This document shows positions 25,330-34,527 of a DNA stretch of 64,000 nt, in pieces. Made by a program: the position numbers and the translations under genes. The DNA is from Ulvibacterium sp965248315 (lineage in GTDB: Bacteria; Bacteroidota; Bacteroidia; Flavobacteriales; Flavobacteriaceae): positions 2,108,001-2,172,000 of the forward strand of contig NZ_CBDFIX010000002.1 in the NCBI RefSeq assembly GCF_965248315.1, in the 5' to 3' direction. The notes under the pieces were generated by a model. It was not told where the DNA came from. It saw only the letters and a program-made list of their open reading frames with translations, and ran no database searches. Position 1 is the stretch's first letter. Each line of letters starts with the position of its first letter.

Positions 25330-26567
25330 TTTCCCCTAGATCCCGTAGGTGTCATTTGTAGTTCGTAGACAAAGTCTGGATTTAGGCCTGGTTCTTTTCT
25401 ATGGGATACAAATATGATGGCTGTATCGCTTTCGCTTGCCATTTTATTGACCAAGGCAACCAATAAATCAGCTGAGGCATCGTCCAGTCCGGCAGTGGGC
25501 TCGTCCAAAATTAGTAGCAACGGATGTTTAACCATAGCCCTTACCGTCATGATCAAGCGTTGTTGCCCCATGGTCAGGTTATGAAAATGTGTGTCCTTTA
25601 AGTCCCACATCCCAATTAATCGTAACCATTCCGCGGCCAGACGCAATTGGGCCTCCGTTGGTTTTGTGTATAACCCAATGGAATCGGTGAGCCCGGAAAC
25701 AATCATATGTTCCAAGGTATGATAACCGGTAAACTTATCTGTCATCGCTGGCGTAAAATACCCCATTTTCTCCTTTAACTCCCATACACTCTCCCCACTT
25801 CCCTTTTTATGGCCGAAAATATAGAGTTCTTGTCCGTATCCTTTTGGGTTTTCTCCTGTAATCATGGAAAGAATCGTGGTCTTGCCACTTCCGTTTTTTC
25901 CCATCAACTGCCAAAACTCCCCCTTTTCGATTTTCCAATCTATCGCATCGAGCACCCTTTTGTCACCAAATTGTACGGTTACATTTTTTAAATCTACCAA
26001 TACCCTTTGCTTATATTGCCATGATTGCAATGGCGAGGGAATAATACCTAAGCTTGGTATGGGTCTGTTTATAGAAGCGGGTATAGGATTTTCATGAATT
26101 AGCAAATCCTTTTGTTTAAGACTGGCATAGTTTGTTACAAATGGAAGGAGGTCTTTTCGCCTGCTAAGTATCTGAATAATGGTTGTTCTGGCTGATATTT
26201 TTTCAAGCCGTTTTGTTAGTTCCTCCTGTGATTCGGTATCCAAGTTGTCAAAAGGATTGTCCAGGATAATAAAATCTGGACTACCATTCAAGATATATTT
26301 CAACAATGCTTTTTTTTGTTCCCCACTGGAATGGGATCGAAGGCTTTGGGAAACCCCGCGGGTAAGCACTTTTATATCGTGCCGGTCTTCTTCCAGCATA
26401 AATAGCTCCAAGACCAGTTTGGAAAATAGAGCTCCTTTTTGCTCTTCTAGTTTGGACAGGTCCCTGGGCGGATTTCCATCCAATAATGATTTAGTGAAAT
26501 GGGCCTTGTCCGAGGAATTATCAATAAAAATGGCCCAGTGTACATTTTTGGCTGAAGTAGAATTCAT
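25314..26567 (-). CDS. ABC ATPase with two nucleotide-binding domains, first one degenerate (ModF/PhrA-like)
   Basis: A 417-residue soluble protein without membrane segments. The second domain is complete in part: Walker A GKNGSGKT at 223-230, Walker B LLLILDEP near 350-357, SHR as H-loop, but a weak signature LTMGQQ. The first domain keeps a signature (SSGEQKK, about 80-86) and a Walker B-like DFIILDNPFDNLD (98-110), yet its P-loop region, WAIFIDNSSDKAHF, lacks Gly-Lys-Thr/Ser. The layout resembles ModF/PhrA proteins. The role is unknown; those relatives were linked to molybdate or photorepair mainly by annotation. Confidence 0.8.
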   Translation of the reverse strand: MNSTSAKNVHWAIFIDNSSDKAHFTKSLLDGNPPRDLSKLEEQKGALFSKLVLELFMLEEDRHDIKVLTRGVSQSLRSHSSGEQKKALLKYILNGSPDFIILDNPFDNLDTESQEELTKRLEKISARTTIIQILSRRKDLLPFVTNYASLKQKDLLIHENPIPASINRPIPSLGIIPSPLQSWQYKQRVLVDLKNVTVQFGDKRVLDAIDWKIEKGEFWQLMGKNGSGKTTILSMITGENPKGYGQELYIFGHKKGSGESVWELKEKMGYFTPAMTDKFTGYHTLEHMIVSGLTDSIGLYTKPTEAQLRLAAEWLRLIGMWDLKDTHFHNLTMGQQRLIMTVRAMVKHPLLLILDEPTAGLDDASADLLVALVNKMASESDTAIIFVSHRKEPGLNPDFVYELQMTPTGSRGNKKPS

Positions 26568-26800
26568 AGTCCGCTAAGATATGGTTTGTTCGGTAATGCT
26601 TCAAAAGGACGTATGTATTTTGAAAGTGTCTTGAAATTGATATCAATGCAATTGACAAGTGCAATAAAGGGCTTGGGCCTCAAGCATCAATTTGAACAAA
26701 TTGTTATTTTTTTCAATTTTAAAAGTAGTTGCGCTTTTTTAATCGTTGCTTGTAAAGTATTTTTCCAGAAATTTTCACAAAATCATTTTAATACGGACGC

Positions 26801-29569
26801 ATGGCAGACGGGATTACTCTTAAGAAAGTAGAAAAAGAAATTGGAAAGGCCTATATAGATCTTAGATTCCTATTGGAAGCCCTTTATGAAGTTCTCGTTG
26901 AAAATGGGGAGGAGGGCATTGCCGATGGCATTCCGTGGATTCAAGAAGGTACCTCTAAGGATGTTTCGATTACTCCAAAGGTAGTACAACTCTATTCCTT
27001 GGTATTTCAATTAGTGAATATGGTTGAGATCAACAGTGCCGTTCAAAATAGGAGGGAGCTGGAAGAGGATGATTTTACAGGGGTCAATGGCCTTTGGGCA
27101 TGGAATTTAAAGTCCTTAAAGGAGCAGGGCTTTACCCAAAGGGAGATTTTGGACACCATGGGGAAATTATCCGTAGAACCCGTATTGACCGCACATCCTA
27201 CGGAGGCCAAACGGGCAACCGTGTTGGAGCACCATAGAGAACTGTATCTATTGTTGGTACAGTTGGAAAATACGATGTATTCCACCCATGAGAAGGAAAG
27301 AATTCGGGAGACCATTAAATTGACCCTTTACCGCTTGTGGAAAACAGGGGAAATCTATTTGGAAAAACCGGACGTAGACTCGGAATTCAGAAACATATTG
27401 CATTATCTGGTGAACGTTTTCCCACAGGTTATTTCCATTGTTGATAACCGTTTGGAACATGCCCTTTCCATTGTTGGGTTCAATAGCGAAACTTTAAGGT
27501 CCCATCATTTTTACCCGCACATTGCTTTTGGGAATTGGGTAGGTGGTGATCGTGATGGCCATCCATTGGTGACTGCAGAGGTAACCCGGCATACGTTACT
27601 TCAATTACGTCTTAATGCCTTTGTAGTGATCCGCAGAAAACTTAACGAATTGGTGAGACGGCTGAGCTTGACCCATAGTTTGAAGAACTGTAGTACCGAA
27701 TACCAAAAAAGGCTTCAGGAAATGAGTACCGATCTAGGTGACAAAGGCCCTGAAGCGCTAAACCGGAACAAGGGGGAAGCCTTTAGACAAATGGTTTCCC
27801 TAATGATAGCCAAATTGCCAGTAGATACGGAAAGAGGGCATGCAACTAAGCTCTCCGAAGTGCAAGGGGCTTATATACATTCTTCACAATTACGTAATGA
27901 CCTACTTATTTTACAGAAAGAGCTATTACATTTTGGAGCCAAATCCATGGCCTATGGAGATATTACCGGAGCAATACGCATCGTTGAGGTGTTCGGCTTT
28001 CATTTAGCAGCTTTGGATATCAGGCAAAACAGCGCATTTCACGATAAAGCGGTTTCTCAATTATTAAAGGCTGCCCAATTGGAGGAATACTCCTTTGGTG
28101 ACTGGGACGAGGATAAAAGAACCCAGTTCCTATTAGGTGAATTGCAGCACGCCCGCCCATTTGTTCATCCCAAGACCCCGTTGGAAAACGAGGCCCAGAC
28201 CGTAATGGAATGTTATCGTGCCGTTGAGGCCCATACGGCTAAATATGGCTTTAATTGTATCGGCTCCTTTATTGTTAGCATGACACGCTCCTTTTCCGAT
28301 TTGTTAACAGTATATCTACTGGCCAAGGAAGCTGGTCTTACTTTTATGACCGATGAAGGATTGGTCTGCAAAGTTCATGTGGTACCTCTATTGGAAACCA
28401 TTGAGGATTTGGAAAATGGCCCTTCTATCTTGAAAGAATATCTTGGCAATCCTATGGTGATGCGATCTTTGGAATATGAACAACAACAGAAGAAGCTCGC
28501 ACGTCCGAGGCAACAGATTATGGTCGGTTACAGTGATAGCAACAAAGATGGCGGTATCATGGCCAGTCAATGGAATTTATACAAAGCCCAATATAGGCTT
28601 GCGCAGGTTGGTAAGGACTTTGGTGTGGATATTCGATTCTTCCATGGGAAAGGAGGATCTATAAGTCGTGGCTCTGGACCGACACATTATTTTATTCAGG
28701 CCCTATCTTTCGGTTCTCCAAATGGAGACATTCGATTAACGGAACAGGGGGAAACCATTGCCCAGAAATATGCCAATAGGGTAAACGCCGCCTATAATAT
28801 AGAATTGCTGGTGGCCAATACCTTGAGCAAAACGTTATTGGAACAGAGTAAGGAAAGAACCTTTCATAAACATGCAAAAATCATTGAGTGGCTGGCCAAT
28901 GAAAGTAAGGAACGGTATGGAGAACTAATACAATCGGAAGGCTTTATTGCGTTTTTCAGAACAGCGACACCCATAGATGCCATAGAAACCAGTAAAATAG
29001 GGTCAAGACCTGCTAAACGGACCGGTGCCAGTTCCCTGGAGGACCTTAGGGCGATACCCTGGGTATTCTCTTGGAGTCAGGCCAGATATCATATGACTAG
29101 TTGGTACGGTCTTGGAACTGCACTTAAAAATTTAAAGTCGTCCCATTCGGAGGATTACCGTAAATTGAAGGAAGCGTTGAAGGAGGATCCCTTTTTGCGA
29201 TACGTTTTTACCAATGTGGATAGCAGCCTGGCCGCTACGGATGAAGAAATAATGAGTATGTATGCAGAATTGGTGCCGGATACCGATATTAGGAAAGCGT
29301 TCCTGTCCAAATTTCTAGAAGAGTTAAAGTCCATGCGAGATCACTTGTACGATCTTTTGGAAAAGGACATCAAGGAAAGACGAAAGAACCATTATTATTC
29401 CAATCAGCTTCGTACAACACTTATGACCTCGTTGCATAAAAAACAGATAGAACTTCTGGAAAAATGGCGGGAAGAGCGTGAGCAAAATTCAAAAACAGCA
29501 GAGAAAACCCAAACAGAGTTGATGTTGACCATTAACGCCATTGCCAGTGCAAACCGAAATACTGGATAG
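26801..29569 (+). CDS. ppc: Phosphoenolpyruvate carboxylase
   Basis: It adds bicarbonate to PEP to form oxaloacetate, refilling the TCA cycle. The 922 residues are slightly longer than the E. coli enzyme. The catalytic His132 lies in VLTAHPTEAKR. Other hallmarks are NWVGGDRDGHP, MVGYSDSNKDGG near residue 570, and the mobile loop FHGKGGSISRGSGPT, which differs slightly from the usual RGGSxGRGG form. The chain ends in NAIASANRNTG, the conserved C-terminal allosteric tail. The start at ATG 26801 has no nearby rival. The 233-base upstream gap shows no convincing promoter; no terminator separates it from the convergent acetyltransferase. Confidence 0.95.
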   Translation: MADGITLKKVEKEIGKAYIDLRFLLEALYEVLVENGEEGIADGIPWIQEGTSKDVSITPKVVQLYSLVFQLVNMVEINSAVQNRRELEEDDFTGVNGLWAWNLKSLKEQGFTQREILDTMGKLSVEPVLTAHPTEAKRATVLEHHRELYLLLVQLENTMYSTHEKERIRETIKLTLYRLWKTGEIYLEKPDVDSEFRNILHYLVNVFPQVISIVDNRLEHALSIVGFNSETLRSHHFYPHIAFGNWVGGDRDGHPLVTAEVTRHTLLQLRLNAFVVIRRKLNELVRRLSLTHSLKNCSTEYQKRLQEMSTDLGDKGPEALNRNKGEAFRQMVSLMIAKLPVDTERGHATKLSEVQGAYIHSSQLRNDLLILQKELLHFGAKSMAYGDITGAIRIVEVFGFHLAALDIRQNSAFHDKAVSQLLKAAQLEEYSFGDWDEDKRTQFLLGELQHARPFVHPKTPLENEAQTVMECYRAVEAHTAKYGFNCIGSFIVSMTRSFSDLLTVYLLAKEAGLTFMTDEGLVCKVHVVPLLETIEDLENGPSILKEYLGNPMVMRSLEYEQQQKKLARPRQQIMVGYSDSNKDGGIMASQWNLYKAQYRLAQVGKDFGVDIRFFHGKGGSISRGSGPTHYFIQALSFGSPNGDIRLTEQGETIAQKYANRVNAAYNIELLVANTLSKTLLEQSKERTFHKHAKIIEWLANESKERYGELIQSEGFIAFFRTATPIDAIETSKIGSRPAKRTGASSLEDLRAIPWVFSWSQARYHMTSWYGLGTALKNLKSSHSEDYRKLKEALKEDPFLRYVFTNVDSSLAATDEEIMSMYAELVPDTDIRKAFLSKFLEELKSMRDHLYDLLEKDIKERRKNHYYSNQLRTTLMTSLHKKQIELLEKWREEREQNSKTAEKTQTELMLTINAIASANRNTG

Positions 29570-29590
29570 TATTCAAAAGACCTGTAAATT

Positions 29591-30130
29591 TCAATTCTGG
29601 GAAATCGTAAAAGGAGATCGTATTCTATAAATTTGAACCGGGTTGTCCTTGTATAAGGTGGTCTTGTCCAGATGCATCCCATTATTAAGTGCTACTTTTT
29701 GGGAAGGTATATTGTCCACATGTATGATGGAAATCAAGGAATCCGCCAAGTTATTTTTAAACGCAAATTCCCTGCATTTTATCGCCGCTTCCGTGGCGTA
29801 ACCTTGTTTCCAGTATTCAGGAAGGATGGAGTAGCCTATTTCCAATTCTTGCAGTCCATCCACGGTTTGTACCAATAGACCACAAATTCCGACGAGGTTT
29901 CCGTCGGATTTAAGAATTAGGGCGTTCATTCCTCCTAATTTTTTTTCGTAGCGTTCAAATACTCTATCGAATTGTTCTCGGCAAGCTGTATAAGGGTCTT
30001 TAGGTAGGCCCTCCCAATATTGGGTACTTCGCGGATATTTGTGAAATGGGAGCCATGCCTTAAAATCCGTGGACAATAAATTTCGAAATTTTAATCTTTT
30101 TGTCTCCTCCCCATATAGAAGTAACCCCAT
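29591..30130 (-). CDS. GNAT family N-acetyltransferase (RimJ/RimL type)
   Basis: A 179-residue acetyltransferase with the RimJ/RimL layout: it starts with ETKRLKFRNLLSTDFKAW, has ELEIGYSILPEYWKQGYATEAA, which carries the acetyl-CoA pyrophosphate loop (QGYATEA), and ends with the NIPSQKVALNNGMH helix and YRIRS strand. Relatives acetylate ribosomal-protein N-termini or small molecules; the substrate here is unknown. Only five bases separate it from the DUF192 gene upstream, so the two are probably cotranscribed. Confidence 0.85.
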   Translation of the reverse strand: MGLLLYGEETKRLKFRNLLSTDFKAWLPFHKYPRSTQYWEGLPKDPYTACREQFDRVFERYEKKLGGMNALILKSDGNLVGICGLLVQTVDGLQELEIGYSILPEYWKQGYATEAAIKCREFAFKNNLADSLISIIHVDNIPSQKVALNNGMHLDKTTLYKDNPVQIYRIRSPFTISQN

Positions 30131-30135
30131 TTTGC

Positions 30136-30627
30136 CTACAATCTGTTAAAGGCGATACTATCACCAACTTTCAATCCCCATTTTTGGACCAGACCGGCAT
30201 TCAATTCCAAAACATATTGTACGGGAACTTTGGAGGGCAAACTTTTTTCATCCAAAGGTTGCGCATTTTCTTGAAAACTGGCAATAGTCATGTTATCCTT
30301 AACGTAGACAATGTCAAGAGGAAATTCAGTATTCTTCATATAAAAATTGTGCAAGCGCACATCTTCAAAGATGAATAGCATACCTTGATGCTCTTCCATG
30401 CCTTTTCGGTACATCAATCCGGTTTCGGTTTCATAGCTGGTCTCTGCAATTTCAATATCAATCTTGGTCAGAATGGAATCTGTTCCCATATTAAAAATTT
30501 GGAGTTCTCCTTCCCTGGTAAAAACTATGGGTTCGGTTTTAATGACTTTTTTGGATTCTTCTTTACAGGATTGGAGGATCAAGAAGCCGGCAAAAAGGTA
30601 AATTATAAATCTACGGGATTTCATCAT
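30136..30627 (-). CDS. DUF192 domain lipoprotein
   Basis: A 163-residue protein with a lipobox LQSC (lipid Cys21) after a hydrophobic leader. Residues 45-160 fit DUF192, a small beta-rich family of unknown function: TETGLMYRKGMEEHQGMLFIFEDV and FYMKNTEFPLDIVYVKDNMTI are its signature regions, followed by VQYVLELNAGLVQKWGLKVGD. Two ATG codons are adjacent (30627 and 30624), and either may be used. It lies between lgt and a GNAT gene on the same strand, in a likely operon. Confidence 0.88.
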   Translation of the reverse strand: MMKSRRFIIYLFAGFLILQSCKEESKKVIKTEPIVFTREGELQIFNMGTDSILTKIDIEIAETSYETETGLMYRKGMEEHQGMLFIFEDVRLHNFYMKNTEFPLDIVYVKDNMTIASFQENAQPLDEKSLPSKVPVQYVLELNAGLVQKWGLKVGDSIAFNRL

Positions 30628-30748
30628 TTTGAAAATTAAAAGAAGAACGTGAAACTAAACTTTACTATGTCATCTCCCAGTTTGTAAACGGTACAATTCG
30701 AACATTCCAAGATACCTTAAGTCTTTTCAATTGAACATGACTCATTGA

Positions 30749-31717
30749 TCAATGTTTACTAACCTTTGGTCTTAGCATAAAATATAGTCCTATTAAAACA
30801 AATGGGATGCTTAACCATTGTCCTGTGGATAAAAGCCCAAGAGACTCTTCAAAACCACCCTGACTTTTTTTCACGAATTCCACAAAGAAGCGGATGGTCC
30901 AGAGTAACACCAAAAAGAGCCCGAACAAATAGCCCGTTTTATTTTTCTTATCCGTTTTCCAATATAAGTAATACAACAAGAGAAATACAAAAATGTAGGC
31001 AACACCTTCATAGAGCTGGGCCGGATGCCGATAGGGGATTTGATTTAAATATTCCGAAAACTGTGGATTGTTTACCAAGGAACTATAGGCTTCATTAACA
31101 GATTGTTCCTGGGTTACGGCCATTGCCTTGGAGGGATGCATGTCATCCGAATCGCGAATAAATTTGGTGGCAAACATAAACGACTCGTCCGTAATTTTCC
31201 CATTGATTTCAGAATTGAAAAAATTTCCCAAACGCACACAGAATGCACCAATTGAAAAGGGGATTACCATTCTGTCCAATAACCATAATACATTAAACTC
31301 TGGATATTTACGCTTGTAGAGGTACATGCCTATGATAACCCCTATTGCTGCACCATGGCTGGCCAATCCGGTGAACCCGGTAAATTCATAGCCCTTGATG
31401 AAACCTAGTAAGCTGGCATTGGCACTTTCACGAATTGGTAATAATATCTCTAGCAGATGATTTTGATAATAGGGCCAATCGTAGAAGAATACATGGCCTA
31501 GGCGGGCTCCCAGCATGGTGGCCAGTAAAGTATAAATTAGCAGGGAATCCAATTGTTCCACTGTTTTTTTTTCTTGGAGAAAAATTCGTTTCATGATGAA
31601 CCAACCCAGAGCAAAGGCTACGATCCACAACAGATTGTAATACTTGATTTGTATGGGCCCAAGATTAAAAAGTGTCTCGTTCGGATTCCAGATGATACCT
31701 AAAAAGTACATATGCAT
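30749..31717 (-). CDS. lgt: Prolipoprotein diacylglyceryl transferase
   Basis: It transfers diacylglycerol from phosphatidylglycerol to the lipobox cysteine, the first step of lipoprotein maturation, in the inner membrane. The 322 residues contain about seven hydrophobic helices. Hallmarks are GLASHGAAIG (conserved His near residue 106), VRLGNFFNSEING, the Lgt signature with its Arg and Asn, and RHPAQLYEG with the last catalytic His. The first ATG at 31717 and a third-codon ATG at 31711 are both possible. Many lipoproteins in this window depend on it. Confidence 0.94.
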   Translation of the reverse strand: MHMYFLGIIWNPNETLFNLGPIQIKYYNLLWIVAFALGWFIMKRIFLQEKKTVEQLDSLLIYTLLATMLGARLGHVFFYDWPYYQNHLLEILLPIRESANASLLGFIKGYEFTGFTGLASHGAAIGVIIGMYLYKRKYPEFNVLWLLDRMVIPFSIGAFCVRLGNFFNSEINGKITDESFMFATKFIRDSDDMHPSKAMAVTQEQSVNEAYSSLVNNPQFSEYLNQIPYRHPAQLYEGVAYIFVFLLLYYLYWKTDKKNKTGYLFGLFLVLLWTIRFFVEFVKKSQGGFEESLGLLSTGQWLSIPFVLIGLYFMLRPKVSKH

Positions 31718-31895
31718 TATTTTGAAGGGCTAAGATAAAAAATAGAAACTAGACCACTTCGGTTTTTGGAAACTAGAATACAGATAAACAAAGTATGATT
31801 TTTTTGATTGATTTACCTCTTCTAAAAAGTAGATAAGCTACATTTTAGCTATTGATTGCCGACTTGATTCTTGAGCTTGTACATGAGTTTGAAGC

Positions 31896-32117
31896 CTATG
31901 GTACGGGATCATATCCTTTTCCACCCCAAGGATGGCAGCTAAAAATTCTTTTTATGGACAACCACCCTCCTTTAAAAAGACCATGTTTTTGCAATGCTTC
32001 CAAAGTGTACTGTGAACAAGTAGGGGAGTAGCGACAGGTTGCCGGGGTATAAGGGGAGATCGCAGTTTGATAAAACCGTACGAGGAGAACGAATGGGGCT
32101 ATCAATATTTTTTTCAT
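31896..32117 (-). CDS. yidD: Membrane protein insertion efficiency factor YidD
   Basis: A small inner-membrane-associated protein thought to help YidC insert membrane proteins. Starting from ATG 32117 gives 73 residues, the family norm; a longer frame to 32144 adds nine residues without family similarity. The sequence has all the hallmarks: LVRFYQTAISPYTPATCRYSPTCS (split here for reading: RFYQTAISP, then TCRYSPTCSQY), then FKGGWLSIKRIFSCHPWGG and the ending GYDPVP. Three conserved cysteines are present. It follows cysS on the same strand by 96 bases. Confidence 0.92.
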   Translation of the reverse strand: MKKILIAPFVLLVRFYQTAISPYTPATCRYSPTCSQYTLEALQKHGLFKGGWLSIKRIFSCHPWGGKGYDPVP

Positions 32118-32213
32118 AAGTGCCGAAATTTTTTCGGTGACCATAGCATTTGTTTGCCGGAAAGGACGGGGTCGCTTTGGATAATGACTGGTTTCTTAAG
32201 GGCATACATGGCT

Positions 32214-33695
32214 TCAGGAAATACTAAATGTAGTACCTTCTTTGCCATCCTTTAATTGAATTCCCAAAGCTGCCAACTGATCTCTAATAGTATCCGAAGT
32301 GGCAAAATCCCTGTTAGACCGTGCTTCGTTACGTAATTGAATCAACAATTCCACAACGCCCTCAAGTTTATCGGAATCCTTGTTGTTATCCGAATTTTGT
32401 TCCAAGCCCAAGATATCAAAAACAAAGGAATGCATACTTTGTTGCAAAGCTTGTTTATGTTCCAAGGTAATACTTTCCTTTCCGTCCTTTATAAGGTTAA
32501 TGTGTTTTACCGCATCAAAAAGGTGGGCAATAAGGATCGGGGTATTAAAATCATCGTTCATGGCATCATAACATTGCTGTTTCCATGTGTTTAAATCAAA
32601 ATCCGTTGATTGCTTGGGTTCTAATTTGGCAAGGGTATCCATTGCTTCGATAAGGCGATTAAAGCCTTTTTCAGAGGCCAAAAGCGCCTCATTGCTCAAA
32701 TCCAAAATACTGGTATAATGGGCCTGCATCATAAAAAAACGTACAACTGACGGCGAGAATGGTTTGCTCAGGATGTTATTCTCACCTGAGAAAATTTCTC
32801 CCGGCAGGATGTTATTTCCGGTAGATTTTGCCATCTTTTTGCCATTCAGAGTCAGCATGTTGGCATGTAGCCAATAGTTTACGGGAGAACGCCCGTTGCT
32901 TGCTTCGGCCTGGGCAATCTCACATTCGTGGTGCGGAAATTTCAAGTCCATTCCACCACCGTGAATATCAAAAGTCTCACCCAAGTATTTGGTGCTCATT
33001 GCAGTACACTCCAAATGCCAACCTGGAAAACCATCTCCCCAAGGAGAAGGCCACCTCATGATATGTTGTGGCTCTGCCTTTTTCCAAAGGGCAAAATCCT
33101 GAGGGCTTTTTTTCTCATCCTGTGCTGTAAGTTCGCGGGTATTGGCAATCATATCCTCCAATTTTCTTCCGCTCAATTTTCCGTATTCATGAGAGTCGTT
33201 AAATTTACTTACATCAAAATAGACTGAGCCATTTATCTCGTAGGCATACCCTTTTTCAATAATATCCTTAATAATTTCTATTTGTTCTATAATGTGCCCG
33301 GTTGCCGTAGGTTCTATACTGGGGGGCAGAAAATTGAATTTTTCTAGAATATTGTGAAAATCGACGGTGTAGCGTTGTACCACTTCCATGGGTTCCAATT
33401 GCTCCAAACGTGCCTTTTTTGCAATTTTATCTTCTCCATCTTCAGCATCATCCACCAAATGCCCTGCATCGGTAATATTCCTAACATATCTAACTTTGTA
33501 ACCTAAATGTCTCAGGTACCTAAAAATCATATCGAAGGACATAAAGGTTCTGCAGTTTCCCAAATGCACATTGCTATATACCGTTGGTCCACATACATAC
33601 ATACCAATGTGACCCTCGTTCAAGGGTTTAAAGACTTCTTTTTTTCCGGAAAGTGAGTTATGGACCTTTAAGTTCTGGCTTTTGTACAATTGCAT
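32214..33695 (-). CDS. cysS: Cysteine--tRNA ligase
   Basis: It charges tRNA-Cys. The 493-residue class I synthetase has the HIGH box as HLGN (residues 44-47), the zinc-binding Cys35 in YVCGPTVY, a second zinc site in WHLECTAMS and HHECEIAQ, and the KMSKS loop as KMAKS in the segment LNGKKMAKSTGNN. The all-alpha anticodon-stem region follows, ending with ATSDTIRDQLAALGIQLKDG. The gene starts 12 bases after folE stops, so the two share a transcript, and yidD follows. Confidence 0.96.
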   Translation of the reverse strand: MQLYKSQNLKVHNSLSGKKEVFKPLNEGHIGMYVCGPTVYSNVHLGNCRTFMSFDMIFRYLRHLGYKVRYVRNITDAGHLVDDAEDGEDKIAKKARLEQLEPMEVVQRYTVDFHNILEKFNFLPPSIEPTATGHIIEQIEIIKDIIEKGYAYEINGSVYFDVSKFNDSHEYGKLSGRKLEDMIANTRELTAQDEKKSPQDFALWKKAEPQHIMRWPSPWGDGFPGWHLECTAMSTKYLGETFDIHGGGMDLKFPHHECEIAQAEASNGRSPVNYWLHANMLTLNGKKMAKSTGNNILPGEIFSGENNILSKPFSPSVVRFFMMQAHYTSILDLSNEALLASEKGFNRLIEAMDTLAKLEPKQSTDFDLNTWKQQCYDAMNDDFNTPILIAHLFDAVKHINLIKDGKESITLEHKQALQQSMHSFVFDILGLEQNSDNNKDSDKLEGVVELLIQLRNEARSNRDFATSDTIRDQLAALGIQLKDGKEGTTFSIS

Positions 33696-33707
33696 ACGTT
33701 GGCAGGG

Positions 33708-34391
33708 CTATTCAAAATGGGTATCCAGATTAATATAATCCAAAAATTCACGACGTGTTGCCTCTTCCTTAAATTTTCCACCATATTCCGCCGTTACCGT
33801 ACTACTATCAACATCCCTGATCCCCCTAGAATTTACACAAAGATGTTTGGCATCTATTACACAGGCTACATCTTCCGTCCCCAACACATTTTGAAGCTCC
33901 TTCACGATTTGAATGTTCATCCGTTCCTGGACCTGCGGCCTTTTGGCATAATAGTCCACAATACGGTTCATTTTAGAAAGTCCCACTACCGTTCCGTTGG
34001 AAATATAGGCTACATGTGCCTTACCTACAATAGGCAATAAATGATGCTCACAGGTGGAGTAGAGGGTTATATTTTTTTCGACCAACATCTCTCCATATTT
34101 GTACTTGTTCTCAAACGTAGAGGATTTTGGCTTTCGATCGGGATGCAAACCACTAAAAATTTCATTGACGAACATTTTGGCAACCCTATTGGGCGTTCCT
34201 TTTAGGCTATCATCGTCAAGGTCGAGCCCCAAGGTGAGCATTATATCCCTAATGTTCTGCTGTATTCTTTCGATTTTTTCCCCATCTTCTAAAATAAAAG
34301 CGTCTTTCCGCAAAGGGGTTTCTTCGGAAGCGGAAACATGGTCGTCTCCCATCTCCTCAAAATGCTCTTCCAATGTGCTGTCCATTTTCAT
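33708..34391 (-). CDS. folE: GTP cyclohydrolase I
   Basis: It opens the folate pathway by turning GTP into dihydroneopterin triphosphate. The core shows GTPNRVAKMFV, the zinc site YSTCEHHLLPIVGKAHVAYI-type (Cys and two His), RMNIQIV and the closing CVIDAKHLCVNSRGI with its second zinc Cys. I start it at ATG 34391 (227 aa); a second ATG lies two codons later. A longer frame reaching 34427 would begin inside a -7 box at 34414-34422, so it cannot be translated from that promoter. It heads a likely operon with cysS. Confidence 0.93.
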   Translation of the reverse strand: MKMDSTLEEHFEEMGDDHVSASEETPLRKDAFILEDGEKIERIQQNIRDIMLTLGLDLDDDSLKGTPNRVAKMFVNEIFSGLHPDRKPKSSTFENKYKYGEMLVEKNITLYSTCEHHLLPIVGKAHVAYISNGTVVGLSKMNRIVDYYAKRPQVQERMNIQIVKELQNVLGTEDVACVIDAKHLCVNSRGIRDVDSSTVTAEYGGKFKEEATRREFLDYINLDTHFE

Positions 34392-34413
34392 TTTGCCGTG
34401 GCTTGTTCGAAGC

Positions 34414-34422
34414 GCAAAGATA
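34414..34422 (-). promoter_or_regulatory. -7 promoter element TATCTTTGC for folE
   Basis: The minus strand reads TATCTTTGC, an exact TAnnTTTG match. The predicted transcript would start near 34407, 16 bases before ATG 34391. It decides the folE start. Confidence 0.6.
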
Positions 34423-34527
34423 TACATAAAATGGCACTTTACGCTCTATTTGTCCTTCTACACAACATAAATTAGTGTTAACACAAACCCCTTTTTAAAT
34501 TTATAAATTCCAGAATTATACCTACCT

